Shown: piece by piece, positions 7,712 to 15,064 of the stretch
Layout of the letters: every line of letters starts with the position of its first letter
Position numbering within the stretch: the stretch's first letter is position 1
Assembly (NCBI GenBank): GCA_001800185.1
Contig: MGUX01000145.1
Location: 1-17,332, forward strand
DNA length: 17,332 bases
From: Elusimicrobia bacterium RIFCSPLOWO2_12_FULL_59_9
GTDB taxonomy: Bacteria; Elusimicrobiota; Elusimicrobia; O2-12-FULL-59-9
Direction: 5' to 3'
The notes under the pieces: generated by a model
Told to the model about the DNA's origin: nothing
Database searches by the model: none
The model's input: the letters and a program-made list of their open reading frames with translations, nothing else
Program-made: the position numbers and the translations under genes

Positions 7712-7960
7712 ATGTCCAAGAAAAAAGAAACGTTTGAGACGCAGCTTTCGAGATTGGAAACGATCGTCCAGGGCTTGGAGTCCGGAGACCGGGGCCTGGA
7801 GGAATCCCTGACGCTTTTTGAGGAAGGCGTTTCTTTGGCCAAGAGCCTCACCTCGCGGCTGGACGAGGTCAAGCGCAAGGTGGAGGTCCTCACCAAGGAC
7901 GCCCAAGGGGCGTTGAACCTCAAGGCTTTGGAGGGAGAGGAATCGCCGGGGGAAAATTAG
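7712..7960 (+). CDS. xseB: Exodeoxyribonuclease VII small subunit
   Basis: Small helical subunit that coats the extended arms of XseA and controls exonuclease VII activity. The 82-residue length is normal. The family pattern FExxLxxLExIVxxLExGdlxLEeSlxlFEeGvxL is seen as FETQLSRLETIVQGLESGD, then LEESLTLFEEGVSLAKSL, over about residues 8-47. A charged tail ends in ESPGEN. GAGGA at 7702-7706 lies 5 bases before the ATG, a clear ribosome-binding site. The gene is 18 bases after xseA, and its stop TAG overlaps the tlyA GTG by one base. Confidence 0.95.
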   Translation: MSKKKETFETQLSRLETIVQGLESGDRGLEESLTLFEEGVSLAKSLTSRLDEVKRKVEVLTKDAQGALNLKALEGEESPGEN

Positions 7961-8679
7961 TGCGTCTGGACCGCTACCTGGTGGAAGGCGGGTTGAGTCC
8001 CGATTTAAAGAGCGCGCAGGCCAGCATCATGGCCGGCAGGGTGGAAGTGGGCGGCCGCCGGATCACCAAGCCGGGAACCGCGGTCAAAGGCAGCCCGGCC
8101 GTCCGGATTCTGGCGGCGGCGCGTCCGTACGCGTCCCGCGGGGGCCTCAAAGCGGAAGACGGCCTGAGAAAATTTTCGGTGGAAGTTTCGGGCCGCGTTT
8201 GTCTGGACGTGGGCTCTTCCACCGGCGGTTTCACGGATTTTCTGCTTCAGCATGGCGCCGAAAAAGTCTATGCGGTCGATGTGGGCCGGGGACTTCTGGA
8301 CTGGAAACTAAGGCGCGATCCCAGGGTGGTCTGCCTGGAGGGCACCAACGCGCGCAGCTTAAGCCCCGATTTGTTTGTGGACTCTCCGAATTTAGCTACA
8401 ATAGACGTGGCGTTTATCTCTTTAAAATTGATATTGCCTGCCGTGGCGCGCTGCCTGAAGCGCCCCTATGATATTTTGGCGCTGATCAAGCCCCAGTTCG
8501 AGCTGCCCCCGAGCAAGGCTCCCAAGGGCGTGGTGCGCAGCGCCCGGGACAGGTTGTCGGCCGTGGCGGGTTTGGCTCAGTTTGCCTTGAGCCTGCCGCT
8601 GCGCGACCGGGGCGCGGCCGAATGCGGCGTTCGCGGCGCCAAAGGCAATATCGAGTATTGGTGGCATCTGTCGGCTTAG
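7960..8679 (+). CDS. tlyA: TlyA-family rRNA (cytidine-2'-O)-methyltransferase
   Basis: TlyA uses S-adenosylmethionine to 2'-O-methylate cytidines in rRNA (16S C1409 and, in some species, 23S C1920). The N-terminal S4 RNA-binding domain spans about 1-55 (MRLDRYLVEGGLS, AGRVEVGGRRITKPG). The linker SRGGLK and an FtsJ-type Rossmann domain follow, with the SAM-binding loop LDVGSSTGGFTDFLLQ (82-97), AVDVGRGLLDWKLR and IDVAFISLKLILP. A K-D-K-E catalytic set can be placed at K64, D149, K177 (LIKPQFE) and E232 (KGNIEY). The 239 residues are at the short end of the family because the stretch between K177 and E232 is compact, yet the closing motif is intact. The start is GTG 7960. Older annotations call the family hemolysin A. 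It is coupled to xseB. Confidence 0.92.
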   Translation: MRLDRYLVEGGLSPDLKSAQASIMAGRVEVGGRRITKPGTAVKGSPAVRILAAARPYASRGGLKAEDGLRKFSVEVSGRVCLDVGSSTGGFTDFLLQHGAEKVYAVDVGRGLLDWKLRRDPRVVCLEGTNARSLSPDLFVDSPNLATIDVAFISLKLILPAVARCLKRPYDILALIKPQFELPPSKAPKGVVRSARDRLSAVAGLAQFALSLPLRDRGAAECGVRGAKGNIEYWWHLSA

Positions 8680-8692
8680 GCGCGGGAAAAAT

Positions 8693-9364
8693 GTGAATAT
8701 CAAGATTCCTCTTGAGTGGTTAAAGAAGGGCATCAAAATAAGAATGCGGCCCAAGGCTAAGGCGGACTCCGAGCCCGGCTTCGACGCGCAGGAGGAGTTG
8801 CGGCGGCAGCTTTCGGAAAAGCCCTCGCCCGCGCTGCGCGCATCCATCACGGATGCCGACCCGTTCGTGCGCGCCATCTCCGCGGAAGTGCTCGGGCGCA
8901 TGAAGGACGGCAGCGCTCTGGATGCGCTCATCCGCGCTTTGAAAGACCCATCGAGGTACGTGCGGGAAAAAGCGGTCCTTTCCCTGGGGTATCTGGGGGA
9001 CAAGCGGGCGGTGGCTGCCTTGGTGGAATTGCTCGATGACGAGGCGGAGACGGTGCGCATCGCGGTCACCGGAGTTCTGGGACATTTGCGGGATCGATTG
9101 GCCGTTCCCGGGCTTATTCGCGCCCTTGCCGACAAAAATCCGGTCGCCCGCATGAAAGCGGCGGTATCCTTGGGCCTGATCGGCGACGAGCAGGCCATCC
9201 TGCCGCTTTATCAAGTCTTAAATGACGACAACGAGTCGGTCAGGAAATACGCCTGCGACGCTCTCGTCGCGATCGGGAAACCCGCCATCCCGGCTCTTCT
9301 CAAAGCCCTGAAAATCGAGCCGGTGCGGGCTTACGCGGCCCAGTCGCTGACCAAAATTAAGTAA
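8693..9364 (+). CDS. HEAT-repeat protein of unknown function
   Basis: The protein has 223 residues. Residues about 54-223 are five or six tandem helical repeats of roughly 31 residues, each with a pattern like DxxxxVRxxAxxxLGxxxDxxAlxxLixaLxD: 54-83, 84-115, 116-146, 147-178, 179-208 and a partial last one. These are HEAT or PBS-lyase-type repeats, which make a superhelical protein-binding scaffold. The first 22 residues (IPLEWLKKGIKIRMRPKAK) are basic with spaced hydrophobics and could bind membrane or nucleic acid. There is no signal peptide. The start is GTG 8693, because the ATG at 8691 is followed at once by TGA. The nearest spaced purine tract is GCGGGAAAAA. It sits 13 bases after tlyA and 6 before the first glycosyltransferase, so its partner cannot be told from context. 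The fold is clear and the function unknown. Confidence 0.85.
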   Translation: MNIKIPLEWLKKGIKIRMRPKAKADSEPGFDAQEELRRQLSEKPSPALRASITDADPFVRAISAEVLGRMKDGSALDALIRALKDPSRYVREKAVLSLGYLGDKRAVAALVELLDDEAETVRIAVTGVLGHLRDRLAVPGLIRALADKNPVARMKAAVSLGLIGDEQAILPLYQVLNDDNESVRKYACDALVAIGKPAIPALLKALKIEPVRAYAAQSLTKIK

Positions 9365-9370
9365 GCGGTC

Positions 9371-10489
9371 ATGAAAAAGACCAAGGTGCTGTACGTGACC
9401 ACGAGCACCAACGTGGGCGGCGCTGAAAAGACGCTGTTCCTGCTGGCGAGCCGTCTCGACCGGCGGCAATTTGAGGTTCCGGAAGTCGTGTGCTTGAAGC
9501 CGCTGGGGCCTTATGCCGAGAAGCTCAAGCAGGCGGCCATCCCCGTGGAAACCTTGTCGATGAAGTGGATCCCGACGCCCATGGATTTTTTGGCCCTGCT
9601 GGAAAAGCTTCAGGCCGCGCGCCCGCAAATCGTCCACGCATTTTTATATCGCGCCATTCAGCTCTGCCGCCTGGCGAAGAGCGTGGGGCAGTTGAGCTTC
9701 AAATTGGTCAGTTCCCCGAGGGTTCATTACCGCAGCCGGGCTCCCGTATTGCGGTGGCTTGACCGGAGCGTCAAAAACCAGGACGACTTGATGGTTTCCG
9801 AAAGTATGGCCAGCCGCAAGTATGTTCTTGAGAGCATGGGCTACGAAGCGGCCAAGGTGACGACCATCTATAACGGCGTGGAAGCCGGCGCGTGGAGCCG
9901 CTCTCAGCAGGGGCGCGCCGATATTCGCAGTCGCTTCGGCGTGGCGGACGGCGACGTTTTGTTGGGCTGCGTCGGCCGATTCCATGAGCAAAAAGGGCAG
10001 CGGCATCTCATCCGGGCCGTGAAAAGCCTCGCGGACCGGAAAGCCGCGGTGAAGTGCCTGTTCATCGGCGACGGACCCGACCGCGCCCGCATGCAGGAGA
10101 AGGTGAATCGATGGGGGCTTTCCGAGCGGATATTTTTTGCCGGCGAACAAATGGATATGCGTCTGTGGCTTTCCGCGATGGACATTTTCGTCCTCCCCTC
10201 GCTCTGGGAGGGAACTCCCAACGTGGTGATGGAAGCGATGGTCATGCGCCTTCCGGTCATCGCCACCCGCGTGGACGGGGTTCAGGAGCTTATCCGGCAC
10301 GGAGAGACCGGATGGCTGGTTCCTCCCGCCGACCCCAAAGCGATCGTGGCGGCGGTTGAAAATCTGATCATCCAGCCGACGTTGGCGCAAGCGGCGGGCC
10401 ACCGCGCCCGCGCTTACGCCGAGCGGCATTTCGACGTCGGGCGCATGGTCAAGGAATACGAGAAAGCCTATTTAAGCCTGTCCTCATAA
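9371..10489 (+). CDS. GT4-family glycosyltransferase
   Basis: A retaining GT-B glycosyltransferase that transfers a sugar from a nucleotide donor, probably at the cytoplasmic face of the membrane. Of 372 residues, the N-domain begins KVLYVTTSTNVGGAEKTLFLLA (glycine-rich acceptor-side loop, about 5-26). The C-domain begins near 195 with GCVGRFHEQKGQRHLIRA, continues with FIGDGPDRARM (about 231-241), and carries the donor-binding E-x7-E motif at E280 and E288 (LPSLWEGTPNVVMEAM), then PVIATRVDGVQELI and GETGWLVPP. No membrane segment is visible. Donor and acceptor cannot be assigned from sequence. It opens the glycan cluster, is followed after 2 bases by a GT2 gene, and lacks a strong Shine-Dalgarno sequence. 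Confidence 0.92.
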   Translation: MKKTKVLYVTTSTNVGGAEKTLFLLASRLDRRQFEVPEVVCLKPLGPYAEKLKQAAIPVETLSMKWIPTPMDFLALLEKLQAARPQIVHAFLYRAIQLCRLAKSVGQLSFKLVSSPRVHYRSRAPVLRWLDRSVKNQDDLMVSESMASRKYVLESMGYEAAKVTTIYNGVEAGAWSRSQQGRADIRSRFGVADGDVLLGCVGRFHEQKGQRHLIRAVKSLADRKAAVKCLFIGDGPDRARMQEKVNRWGLSERIFFAGEQMDMRLWLSAMDIFVLPSLWEGTPNVVMEAMVMRLPVIATRVDGVQELIRHGETGWLVPPADPKAIVAAVENLIIQPTLAQAAGHRARAYAERHFDVGRMVKEYEKAYLSLSS

Positions 10490-10491
10490 AA

Positions 10492-11178
10492 ATGAAGCTG
10501 AGCATTCTGATCCCGGTTTACAACGAACGCGATACCCTCGGTGAAATATTGAGGCGGGTCCGGGCCGTTCCGCTGCCGGTCGAACGCGAGATCGTCGTCG
10601 TCGATGACGGCTCCGATGACGGAAGCCGCGAGCTGCTTGAACAATTGAGGGGGCCGGACCTCCGGATATTATCGCATGCGGCCAATTGCGGCAAAGGGCG
10701 GGCCATCCGGACGGGGTTGACGGCGGTCACGGGGGATTTCGTCATCATTCAGGATGCGGACTTGGAGTACGACCCGCAGGATTACATGCTCCTGCTCCAG
10801 CCCCTTTTGGACCGCAGGGCGGACGTAGTGTATGGCTCCAGGTTTCTGGGCGGGCCGCACCGGGTCCTGCTCTTTTGGCATTATGTCGGCAACAAGGCGT
10901 TCACTTTGCTGACCAATATCCTTTATAACATCAATCTCAACGACATGGGAACCTGCTACAAGGTTTTCCGGGCGGATGTCCTAAAAGACATGGTTTTAAG
11001 AAGCGACCGCTTCGGGTTCGAGGCGGAGGTGACCGCCAAGATTTGCAAGCGGCATCACCGCATCTACGAGGTGCCGGTCTCCTACAGCGGCCGGACCTAC
11101 GAGGAAGGAAAGAAGATCACCTGGAAGGACGGTTTTTCCTATCTTTGGTGCCTGCTCCGCTACCGTTTTGCGGACTAA
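10492..11178 (+). CDS. GT2 glycosyltransferase, polyprenyl-phosphate-mannose-synthase-like
   Basis: Inverting GT-A enzyme of the DPM1/DPMS-like group, which typically moves mannose or glucose from a nucleotide sugar onto polyprenyl phosphate. The 228 residues comprise only the catalytic domain: LSILIPVYNERDTLGEIL (3-20), EIVVVDDGSDDGS (33-45), NCGKGRAIRTGL (65-76), the metal-binding DAD at 88-90 in IIQDADLEYDPQDY, VVYGSRFLGG, and DMGTCYKVFRADVLK (about 151-165). The final GRTYEEGKKITWKDG is typical of the family. The C-terminal membrane helices found in some relatives are absent. It lies 2 bases after a GT4 gene and just before a phosphohexomutase, which fits a polyprenyl-linked sugar donor pathway. 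The specific sugar is inferred, not seen. Confidence 0.9.
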   Translation: MKLSILIPVYNERDTLGEILRRVRAVPLPVEREIVVVDDGSDDGSRELLEQLRGPDLRILSHAANCGKGRAIRTGLTAVTGDFVIIQDADLEYDPQDYMLLLQPLLDRRADVVYGSRFLGGPHRVLLFWHYVGNKAFTLLTNILYNINLNDMGTCYKVFRADVLKDMVLRSDRFGFEAEVTAKICKRHHRIYEVPVSYSGRTYEEGKKITWKDGFSYLWCLLRYRFAD

Positions 11179-11198
11179 ACAAAGGAGGGCATTGAGCC

Positions 11199-12656
11199 AT
11201 GAAAAAGGCGATTCAATTCGGAACGGACGGATGGCGCGCTGTGATGGCTGAAGATTTCACCTTTGCCAACGTTCGCATCGTGGCCCAGGCCGTCGCGGAT
11301 TATTTAAAACACCAGCAAACGGCCGCGGAAGAGGGAGTCGAGCCTTCCTCCAAGAGCGAAAAGGCCGCGCGCGCCCTGGCGAGCTCCAATAAACCGGTGG
11401 TGGTCGGCTACGACTACCGCTTTCAGTCCAAAGATTACGCGACCGAAATCGCCAAGGTCCTGAAGGGCAATCGCCTCGCGGTGGTGCTGCTCTCGGAAGT
11501 GTTGCCGACCCCCGCCGTGTCCTGCTTGACGGCGCGTTCCAAGGCGCGGCTCGGCGTCATGGTGACGGCCAGCCACAATGCCGCCATCTACAACGGAATA
11601 AAAATCAAGGTCGGCGGCGGGGCCGCGCCGGAAAGCCTGACCAAGGAAATTGAGGGTTTTTTGGAAAAAAATCAGCCCGTGGCGGAGGGGGATATCCCGG
11701 AAAAATCCTTCAAAAGTTTTTATATGGACTATCTCCGCTCCCAGTTTTCGGTCAAATCCATCGCCCAGAAAATCAGGCGCCCCGTCGTGATCGACTATCT
11801 GCACGGCAACGGCATAGGCCTCATGGAGGCGCTCGTGCCCTCCAAAAAACTCATCGCTTTGCATGACCGGGTCGATCCGCTGTTCGGCGGCCTGCATCCG
11901 GAACCGATAGAGAAAAACTTAAAGGCGTTGTCGCAAGCCGTTGTCGAGAATAAAGCGATGCTCGGGCTTGCGCTCGACGGCGACGCCGACCGCCTCTCCG
12001 TCGTCGATGAAAAAGGCCGCTTTTTGACCCCGTGCCAACTCTTTCCTCTGCTGCTGCGCTATATGCTGGAGACGCGAAAATTGAAGGGGCCGGTTCTGCA
12101 GTCGGTTTCCCTGGGATATTTGTCCCACCGGGTGGCTAAAGCCTACGGCGTGGCGCTGGAGGAGGTGCCGGTCGGGTTCAAGCACATCGCCGAGAGGATG
12201 CGGGAAGAAGCGGTGGCCATGGGAGGCGAGGAATCCGGAGGCTACGCCTGGCAAGGCGGCCTTCCCGAGCGCGACGGATTGTTGACGGGCTTGCTCGTGT
12301 TGGAAATGCTCACCAAGTCCCCCGCCTCCCTGTCGGCGCTTTACTCCGACTTGGAGAAGAAATACGGCAAGTCCTGCTACGTTCGCGTGGATCTTCCTCT
12401 GCGCAAGCCGATCAGCAGCCGCCAGCATTTCACCGAATACGTCGCCAAGAGGCTTCCCAAGAAAATTTTAGGCTCTCCCATCGTCAAATTATCGACTATC
12501 GACGGAGTCAAAATCATCTTGAACGATCAGCACTGGCTCTTGCTGCGTCCCTCCGGTACCGAGCCGTTGGTCCGCACCTACGCGGAAACGGACAGCCGCG
12601 AAAAAACCATAGCGCTCTTGGAGCTGGCGGAAAAATGGGTGCACCGGGTCGCCTAA
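11199..12656 (+). CDS. Phosphoglucomutase/phosphomannomutase family protein (alpha-D-phosphohexomutase)
   Basis: Interconverts hexose 6- and 1-phosphates (glucose or mannose), feeding nucleotide-sugar synthesis in the cytoplasm. The 485 residues show all four conserved loops: the phosphoserine loop TASHNAAIYNGIKIK with S125, the magnesium loop DGDADR (260-265), the sugar loop GGEESGGYA (342-350) and the phosphate loop RPSGTEP (450-456). The N-terminus FGTDGWRAVMAEDFTFANVR is typical of the bacterial PGM/PMM group. The usual proline after TASHN is alanine here. A short charged insert (about 42-63, EEGVEPSSKSEKAARALASS) separates the first helix from the next strand. It has the strongest Shine-Dalgarno sequence in this part of the window, AGGAGGG at 11183-11189, 9 bases before the ATG, and follows the longest intergenic gap (20 bases). 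Mannose versus glucose specificity is undecided. The neighbouring GDP-mannose-pyrophosphorylase-like gene favours mannose. Confidence 0.93.
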   Translation: MKKAIQFGTDGWRAVMAEDFTFANVRIVAQAVADYLKHQQTAAEEGVEPSSKSEKAARALASSNKPVVVGYDYRFQSKDYATEIAKVLKGNRLAVVLLSEVLPTPAVSCLTARSKARLGVMVTASHNAAIYNGIKIKVGGGAAPESLTKEIEGFLEKNQPVAEGDIPEKSFKSFYMDYLRSQFSVKSIAQKIRRPVVIDYLHGNGIGLMEALVPSKKLIALHDRVDPLFGGLHPEPIEKNLKALSQAVVENKAMLGLALDGDADRLSVVDEKGRFLTPCQLFPLLLRYMLETRKLKGPVLQSVSLGYLSHRVAKAYGVALEEVPVGFKHIAERMREEAVAMGGEESGGYAWQGGLPERDGLLTGLLVLEMLTKSPASLSALYSDLEKKYGKSCYVRVDLPLRKPISSRQHFTEYVAKRLPKKILGSPIVKLSTIDGVKIILNDQHWLLLRPSGTEPLVRTYAETDSREKTIALLELAEKWVHRVA

Positions 12657-15064
12657 AACCGCAGATTCAGTTCCGGCTGCGGCCGGACATCGTCGTCAAG
12701 TCGTTGGGCGCGGCAAGCCGGGCTTTTCAAATTCTGTTGTTCATTTTGATCGCCCGCTTCCAAGGCGCGCAGGTCTTCGGGCGCTTCATATACCTTTATA
12801 CGCTGGGCCTGCTGGCCGTGACCCTCGCGGATTTGGGAGTCAACGCCGTCTCCGCCCGCCGAGCGGCCGCTGGAGGAGAGTCGCTGGGACGCATCGCCGG
12901 CGCGGGGCTCGCCTTTAAGCTTTTCTCCTGCGCGCCGCTGATGATGTTGATGTGGTATGTCCTAGGCGGCCGCGGCGCCGCCCATCCCGATCTTGCCCTG
13001 TTGGCCGTGCTCCTTTTAGGGCATTGGTGCCGGAATCTTTTTGAATTTTTTTGCGCTTTGCTGGCGTCCCTTAGGAATTCCAGCTTGGAAGCGGTCTTGA
13101 AATTTATCATTCAAGCCGGGCTTCTGGCTTTCGGCGCTTGGGTGCTGCTTCGCGGGGGGACCCTGCGGGAGATCGCATGGGTTTTGGCCGCCGTCTATGC
13201 TTTTGGGGGCTTATTGGGATGGGGGATCGTCCGATTTCACCTCGATCGGGTCGTCGTTGCTTTCGGAGAGTCCTTCGCAAAAATGGTCAGTCCCGAATCG
13301 GCCGCATTGGCCGCGACGACGATGGCCTTGGCTTCGATGCTGAAAATCGACGCCGTCTTGCTGCCGGTTCTAGGCAGGAGCGCCCAGGAGGTCGGTTGGT
13401 ACGCCGCTTCGGAACGCATCGTCGCGGCGGCGGGAATCTTGCCCTGCATCCTGATGATGGCGGGGTTCCCGGCCTTTTCGGAGCTGCCCCGGCGGAGGGC
13501 CGAGGAGTTCTATCCCCTGTGGCGGGCCTGGGCCGGCAGGCTGGCGATAGCCGGAGGCATCACGGCTTTGGCTTTGATATTTCTTAAATCCAGATTGGTG
13601 TCGCTGTTGTACGGCCCCTCTTTTCTTCCCGCCGGTTTTTCGTTGAGCGTTTTATCCCTGGGATTGTTGTTCGCGTTTCCAAACACCATCCTGTTGGGCT
13701 TTTTGATCGCCGGAGGGGGCGCCGCTCGTGGAGCGGGCGCCGCCGCCGGCGCTTTCGGAGTCAACGCGTTCATGGATTTCCTTTTGATTCCCCGTTTCGG
13801 CTACATCGGGGCGGCCTGGGGCGCGGTGGCGGGGCAGATGACGTTGTTTGCTTTCGGCAGGGCGTTCTTGGAGTCCTCCGCGCGCCTGGGGCCGGCCGTG
13901 GATGCGGCGGCCGCCGGGCGGCGCGGCCAGGCCGGGGGAGGATCGATGCCGCGCGGCGCGAAAGTGCTCTTCATTTCCCTGTCCGCCGGTTCCGACGCCT
14001 TCCGGAAAAAAGTGGAGCACCTCGCCGATTATTGGGAGGTGACGGCGGTCATCCCGGCGGCCAACGGCGCCCGCGCGGCCGAATCGAAGGTCCGCTACAT
14101 TCCGCTTAAGCCCGTGTCTTTCGGAAGTTCACGTTTCGTATGGCTCCCGGGATTGGCGAAGGTAATTCGGCGTCAAAGGCCGGATTGGATCCATTTGGAT
14201 GAGGAGCCATTGAGCCTGGCGGCCTATCAGGCGGGCAGGGAGGCGTCGCGTCTGGCAATTCCCTTGGTTTTTTTCAGCTGGCAAAATATCTTTCAACAAT
14301 ACGACTTTCCGTATGCGTGGGTGGAAAGCCGGGTGCATCAATCGGCGCAGGGCGCCATCGCCGGAACCCAAGAGGCCCGCGAAGTGCTGGAGCGCAAAAA
14401 TTTCCTGAAACCCGTGGCCGTCATTCCGCAGTTCGGCGTGGATCCGGAGAGTTTCAGGCCGTGTCTTGAGCGCCCGCGCCGCTTGGAATTGAAGATAGGC
14501 GATGAGGTCCTCATCGGCTATGCCGGGCGCCTGGCGCCGGAAAAAGGCCTTTTGCTTCTGCTCGATGCCTTCGGGCGGCTGCCGGAGTCCTGCCGTCTTC
14601 TGTTTTTGGGCGACGGCCCGCTGCGGCCCGAACTGGCCCGAAGAATCGCCGCCGATTCCAAGCTGCGCGCGCGCGTTTGGCTGCACGGCCGGGTTCCGGC
14701 CGGGGAAGCGGCTTCGTGGATTCAGAGCTTGGATATCCTGGCGCTGCCCTCCGTTTCCCTGCCCGGCTGGAAGGAGCGTTTCGGGCAGGCGCTGGTGGAG
14801 GCCATGGCCTGCGGCGTGCCGGTAGTGAGCTCCAGCTCGGCGGAGATGGGCCGGCTGGTGGGAGAAGGGGGCATGGTATTTCAGGAAAAGGACCTCGGAA
14901 ATTTATACCGCTGCCTCAAGCTCTTGGCCGAAAATCCGGGGCATCGCAAACGCCTGGGGGAGATGGGGCGCGAGCGCGTCCTCAAGTTTTACACGCATCA
15001 AAGGATCGCCGAAGCGACGCGCCGGTTTTATGAAAAACTGGCGCGCGTCTCCGCGCAAGCATGA
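12635..15064 (+). CDS. Fusion: polysaccharide flippase (Wzx/MOP-like) plus GT4 glycosyltransferase
   Basis: An uninterrupted 809-codon frame with two modules. Residues about 25-412 are very hydrophobic, with about 12 predicted membrane helices and the start of a polysaccharide transporter (FQILLFILIARFQGAQVFGRF, then TLADLGVNAVSARRAA). A large share of small residues late in the module (GYIGAAWGAVAGQ) also suits a MOP-superfamily lipid-linked-glycan flippase. An Ala/Gly-rich linker (about 413-437) leads to a complete GT4 domain (438-809) with VLFISLS, IGYAGRLAPEKGLLLLL, FLGDGPLRPEL and E-x7-E at E714 and E722 (KERFGQALVEAM). With 12 helices both termini would be cytoplasmic, which suits a GT tail. 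An ATG at codon 438 preceded by GGGGGAGG could also give free GT4. The start ATG 12635 overlaps the mutase gene by 22 bases. Module identities are firm; whether one or two proteins are made is open. Confidence 0.88.
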   Translation: MGAPGRLKPQIQFRLRPDIVVKSLGAASRAFQILLFILIARFQGAQVFGRFIYLYTLGLLAVTLADLGVNAVSARRAAAGGESLGRIAGAGLAFKLFSCAPLMMLMWYVLGGRGAAHPDLALLAVLLLGHWCRNLFEFFCALLASLRNSSLEAVLKFIIQAGLLAFGAWVLLRGGTLREIAWVLAAVYAFGGLLGWGIVRFHLDRVVVAFGESFAKMVSPESAALAATTMALASMLKIDAVLLPVLGRSAQEVGWYAASERIVAAAGILPCILMMAGFPAFSELPRRRAEEFYPLWRAWAGRLAIAGGITALALIFLKSRLVSLLYGPSFLPAGFSLSVLSLGLLFAFPNTILLGFLIAGGGAARGAGAAAGAFGVNAFMDFLLIPRFGYIGAAWGAVAGQMTLFAFGRAFLESSARLGPAVDAAAAGRRGQAGGGSMPRGAKVLFISLSAGSDAFRKKVEHLADYWEVTAVIPAANGARAAESKVRYIPLKPVSFGSSRFVWLPGLAKVIRRQRPDWIHLDEEPLSLAAYQAGREASRLAIPLVFFSWQNIFQQYDFPYAWVESRVHQSAQGAIAGTQEAREVLERKNFLKPVAVIPQFGVDPESFRPCLERPRRLELKIGDEVLIGYAGRLAPEKGLLLLLDAFGRLPESCRLLFLGDGPLRPELARRIAADSKLRARVWLHGRVPAGEAASWIQSLDILALPSVSLPGWKERFGQALVEAMACGVPVVSSSSAEMGRLVGEGGMVFQEKDLGNLYRCLKLLAENPGHRKRLGEMGRERVLKFYTHQRIAEATRRFYEKLARVSAQA
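13934..13941 (+). promoter_or_regulatory. Internal Shine-Dalgarno before an in-frame ATG at the flippase/GT4 junction
   Basis: GGGGGAGG is followed by 4 bases and then ATG at 13946, codon 438 of the fusion frame, exactly where the GT4 domain begins (MPRGAKVLFISLS). Several true starts in this window have poorer sites, so this could initiate a separate 372-residue GT4 protein. The surrounding codons are GC-rich glycines and alanines, so the motif could also be chance. Confidence 0.45.

Noticed and set aside
8371..8402. TACAAT with weak TTTGTG upstream inside tlyA, a possible internal promoter for the HEAT and glycan genes
   Set aside because: The -35 match is poor, and the sequence encodes conserved TlyA residues (LATIDVAF), which explains its composition.
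9644..10429. Minus-strand open frame of 261 codons opposite the GT4 gene
   Set aside because: The plus-strand frame has full GT4 motifs. The antisense translation shows no family features.
12635..15064. Frameshift or sequencing error as the explanation for the flippase-GT4 fusion
   Set aside because: Both modules are in the same frame and the linker has no out-of-frame remnants. Only a stop-codon substitution could explain it by error, and that cannot be shown from this sequence.
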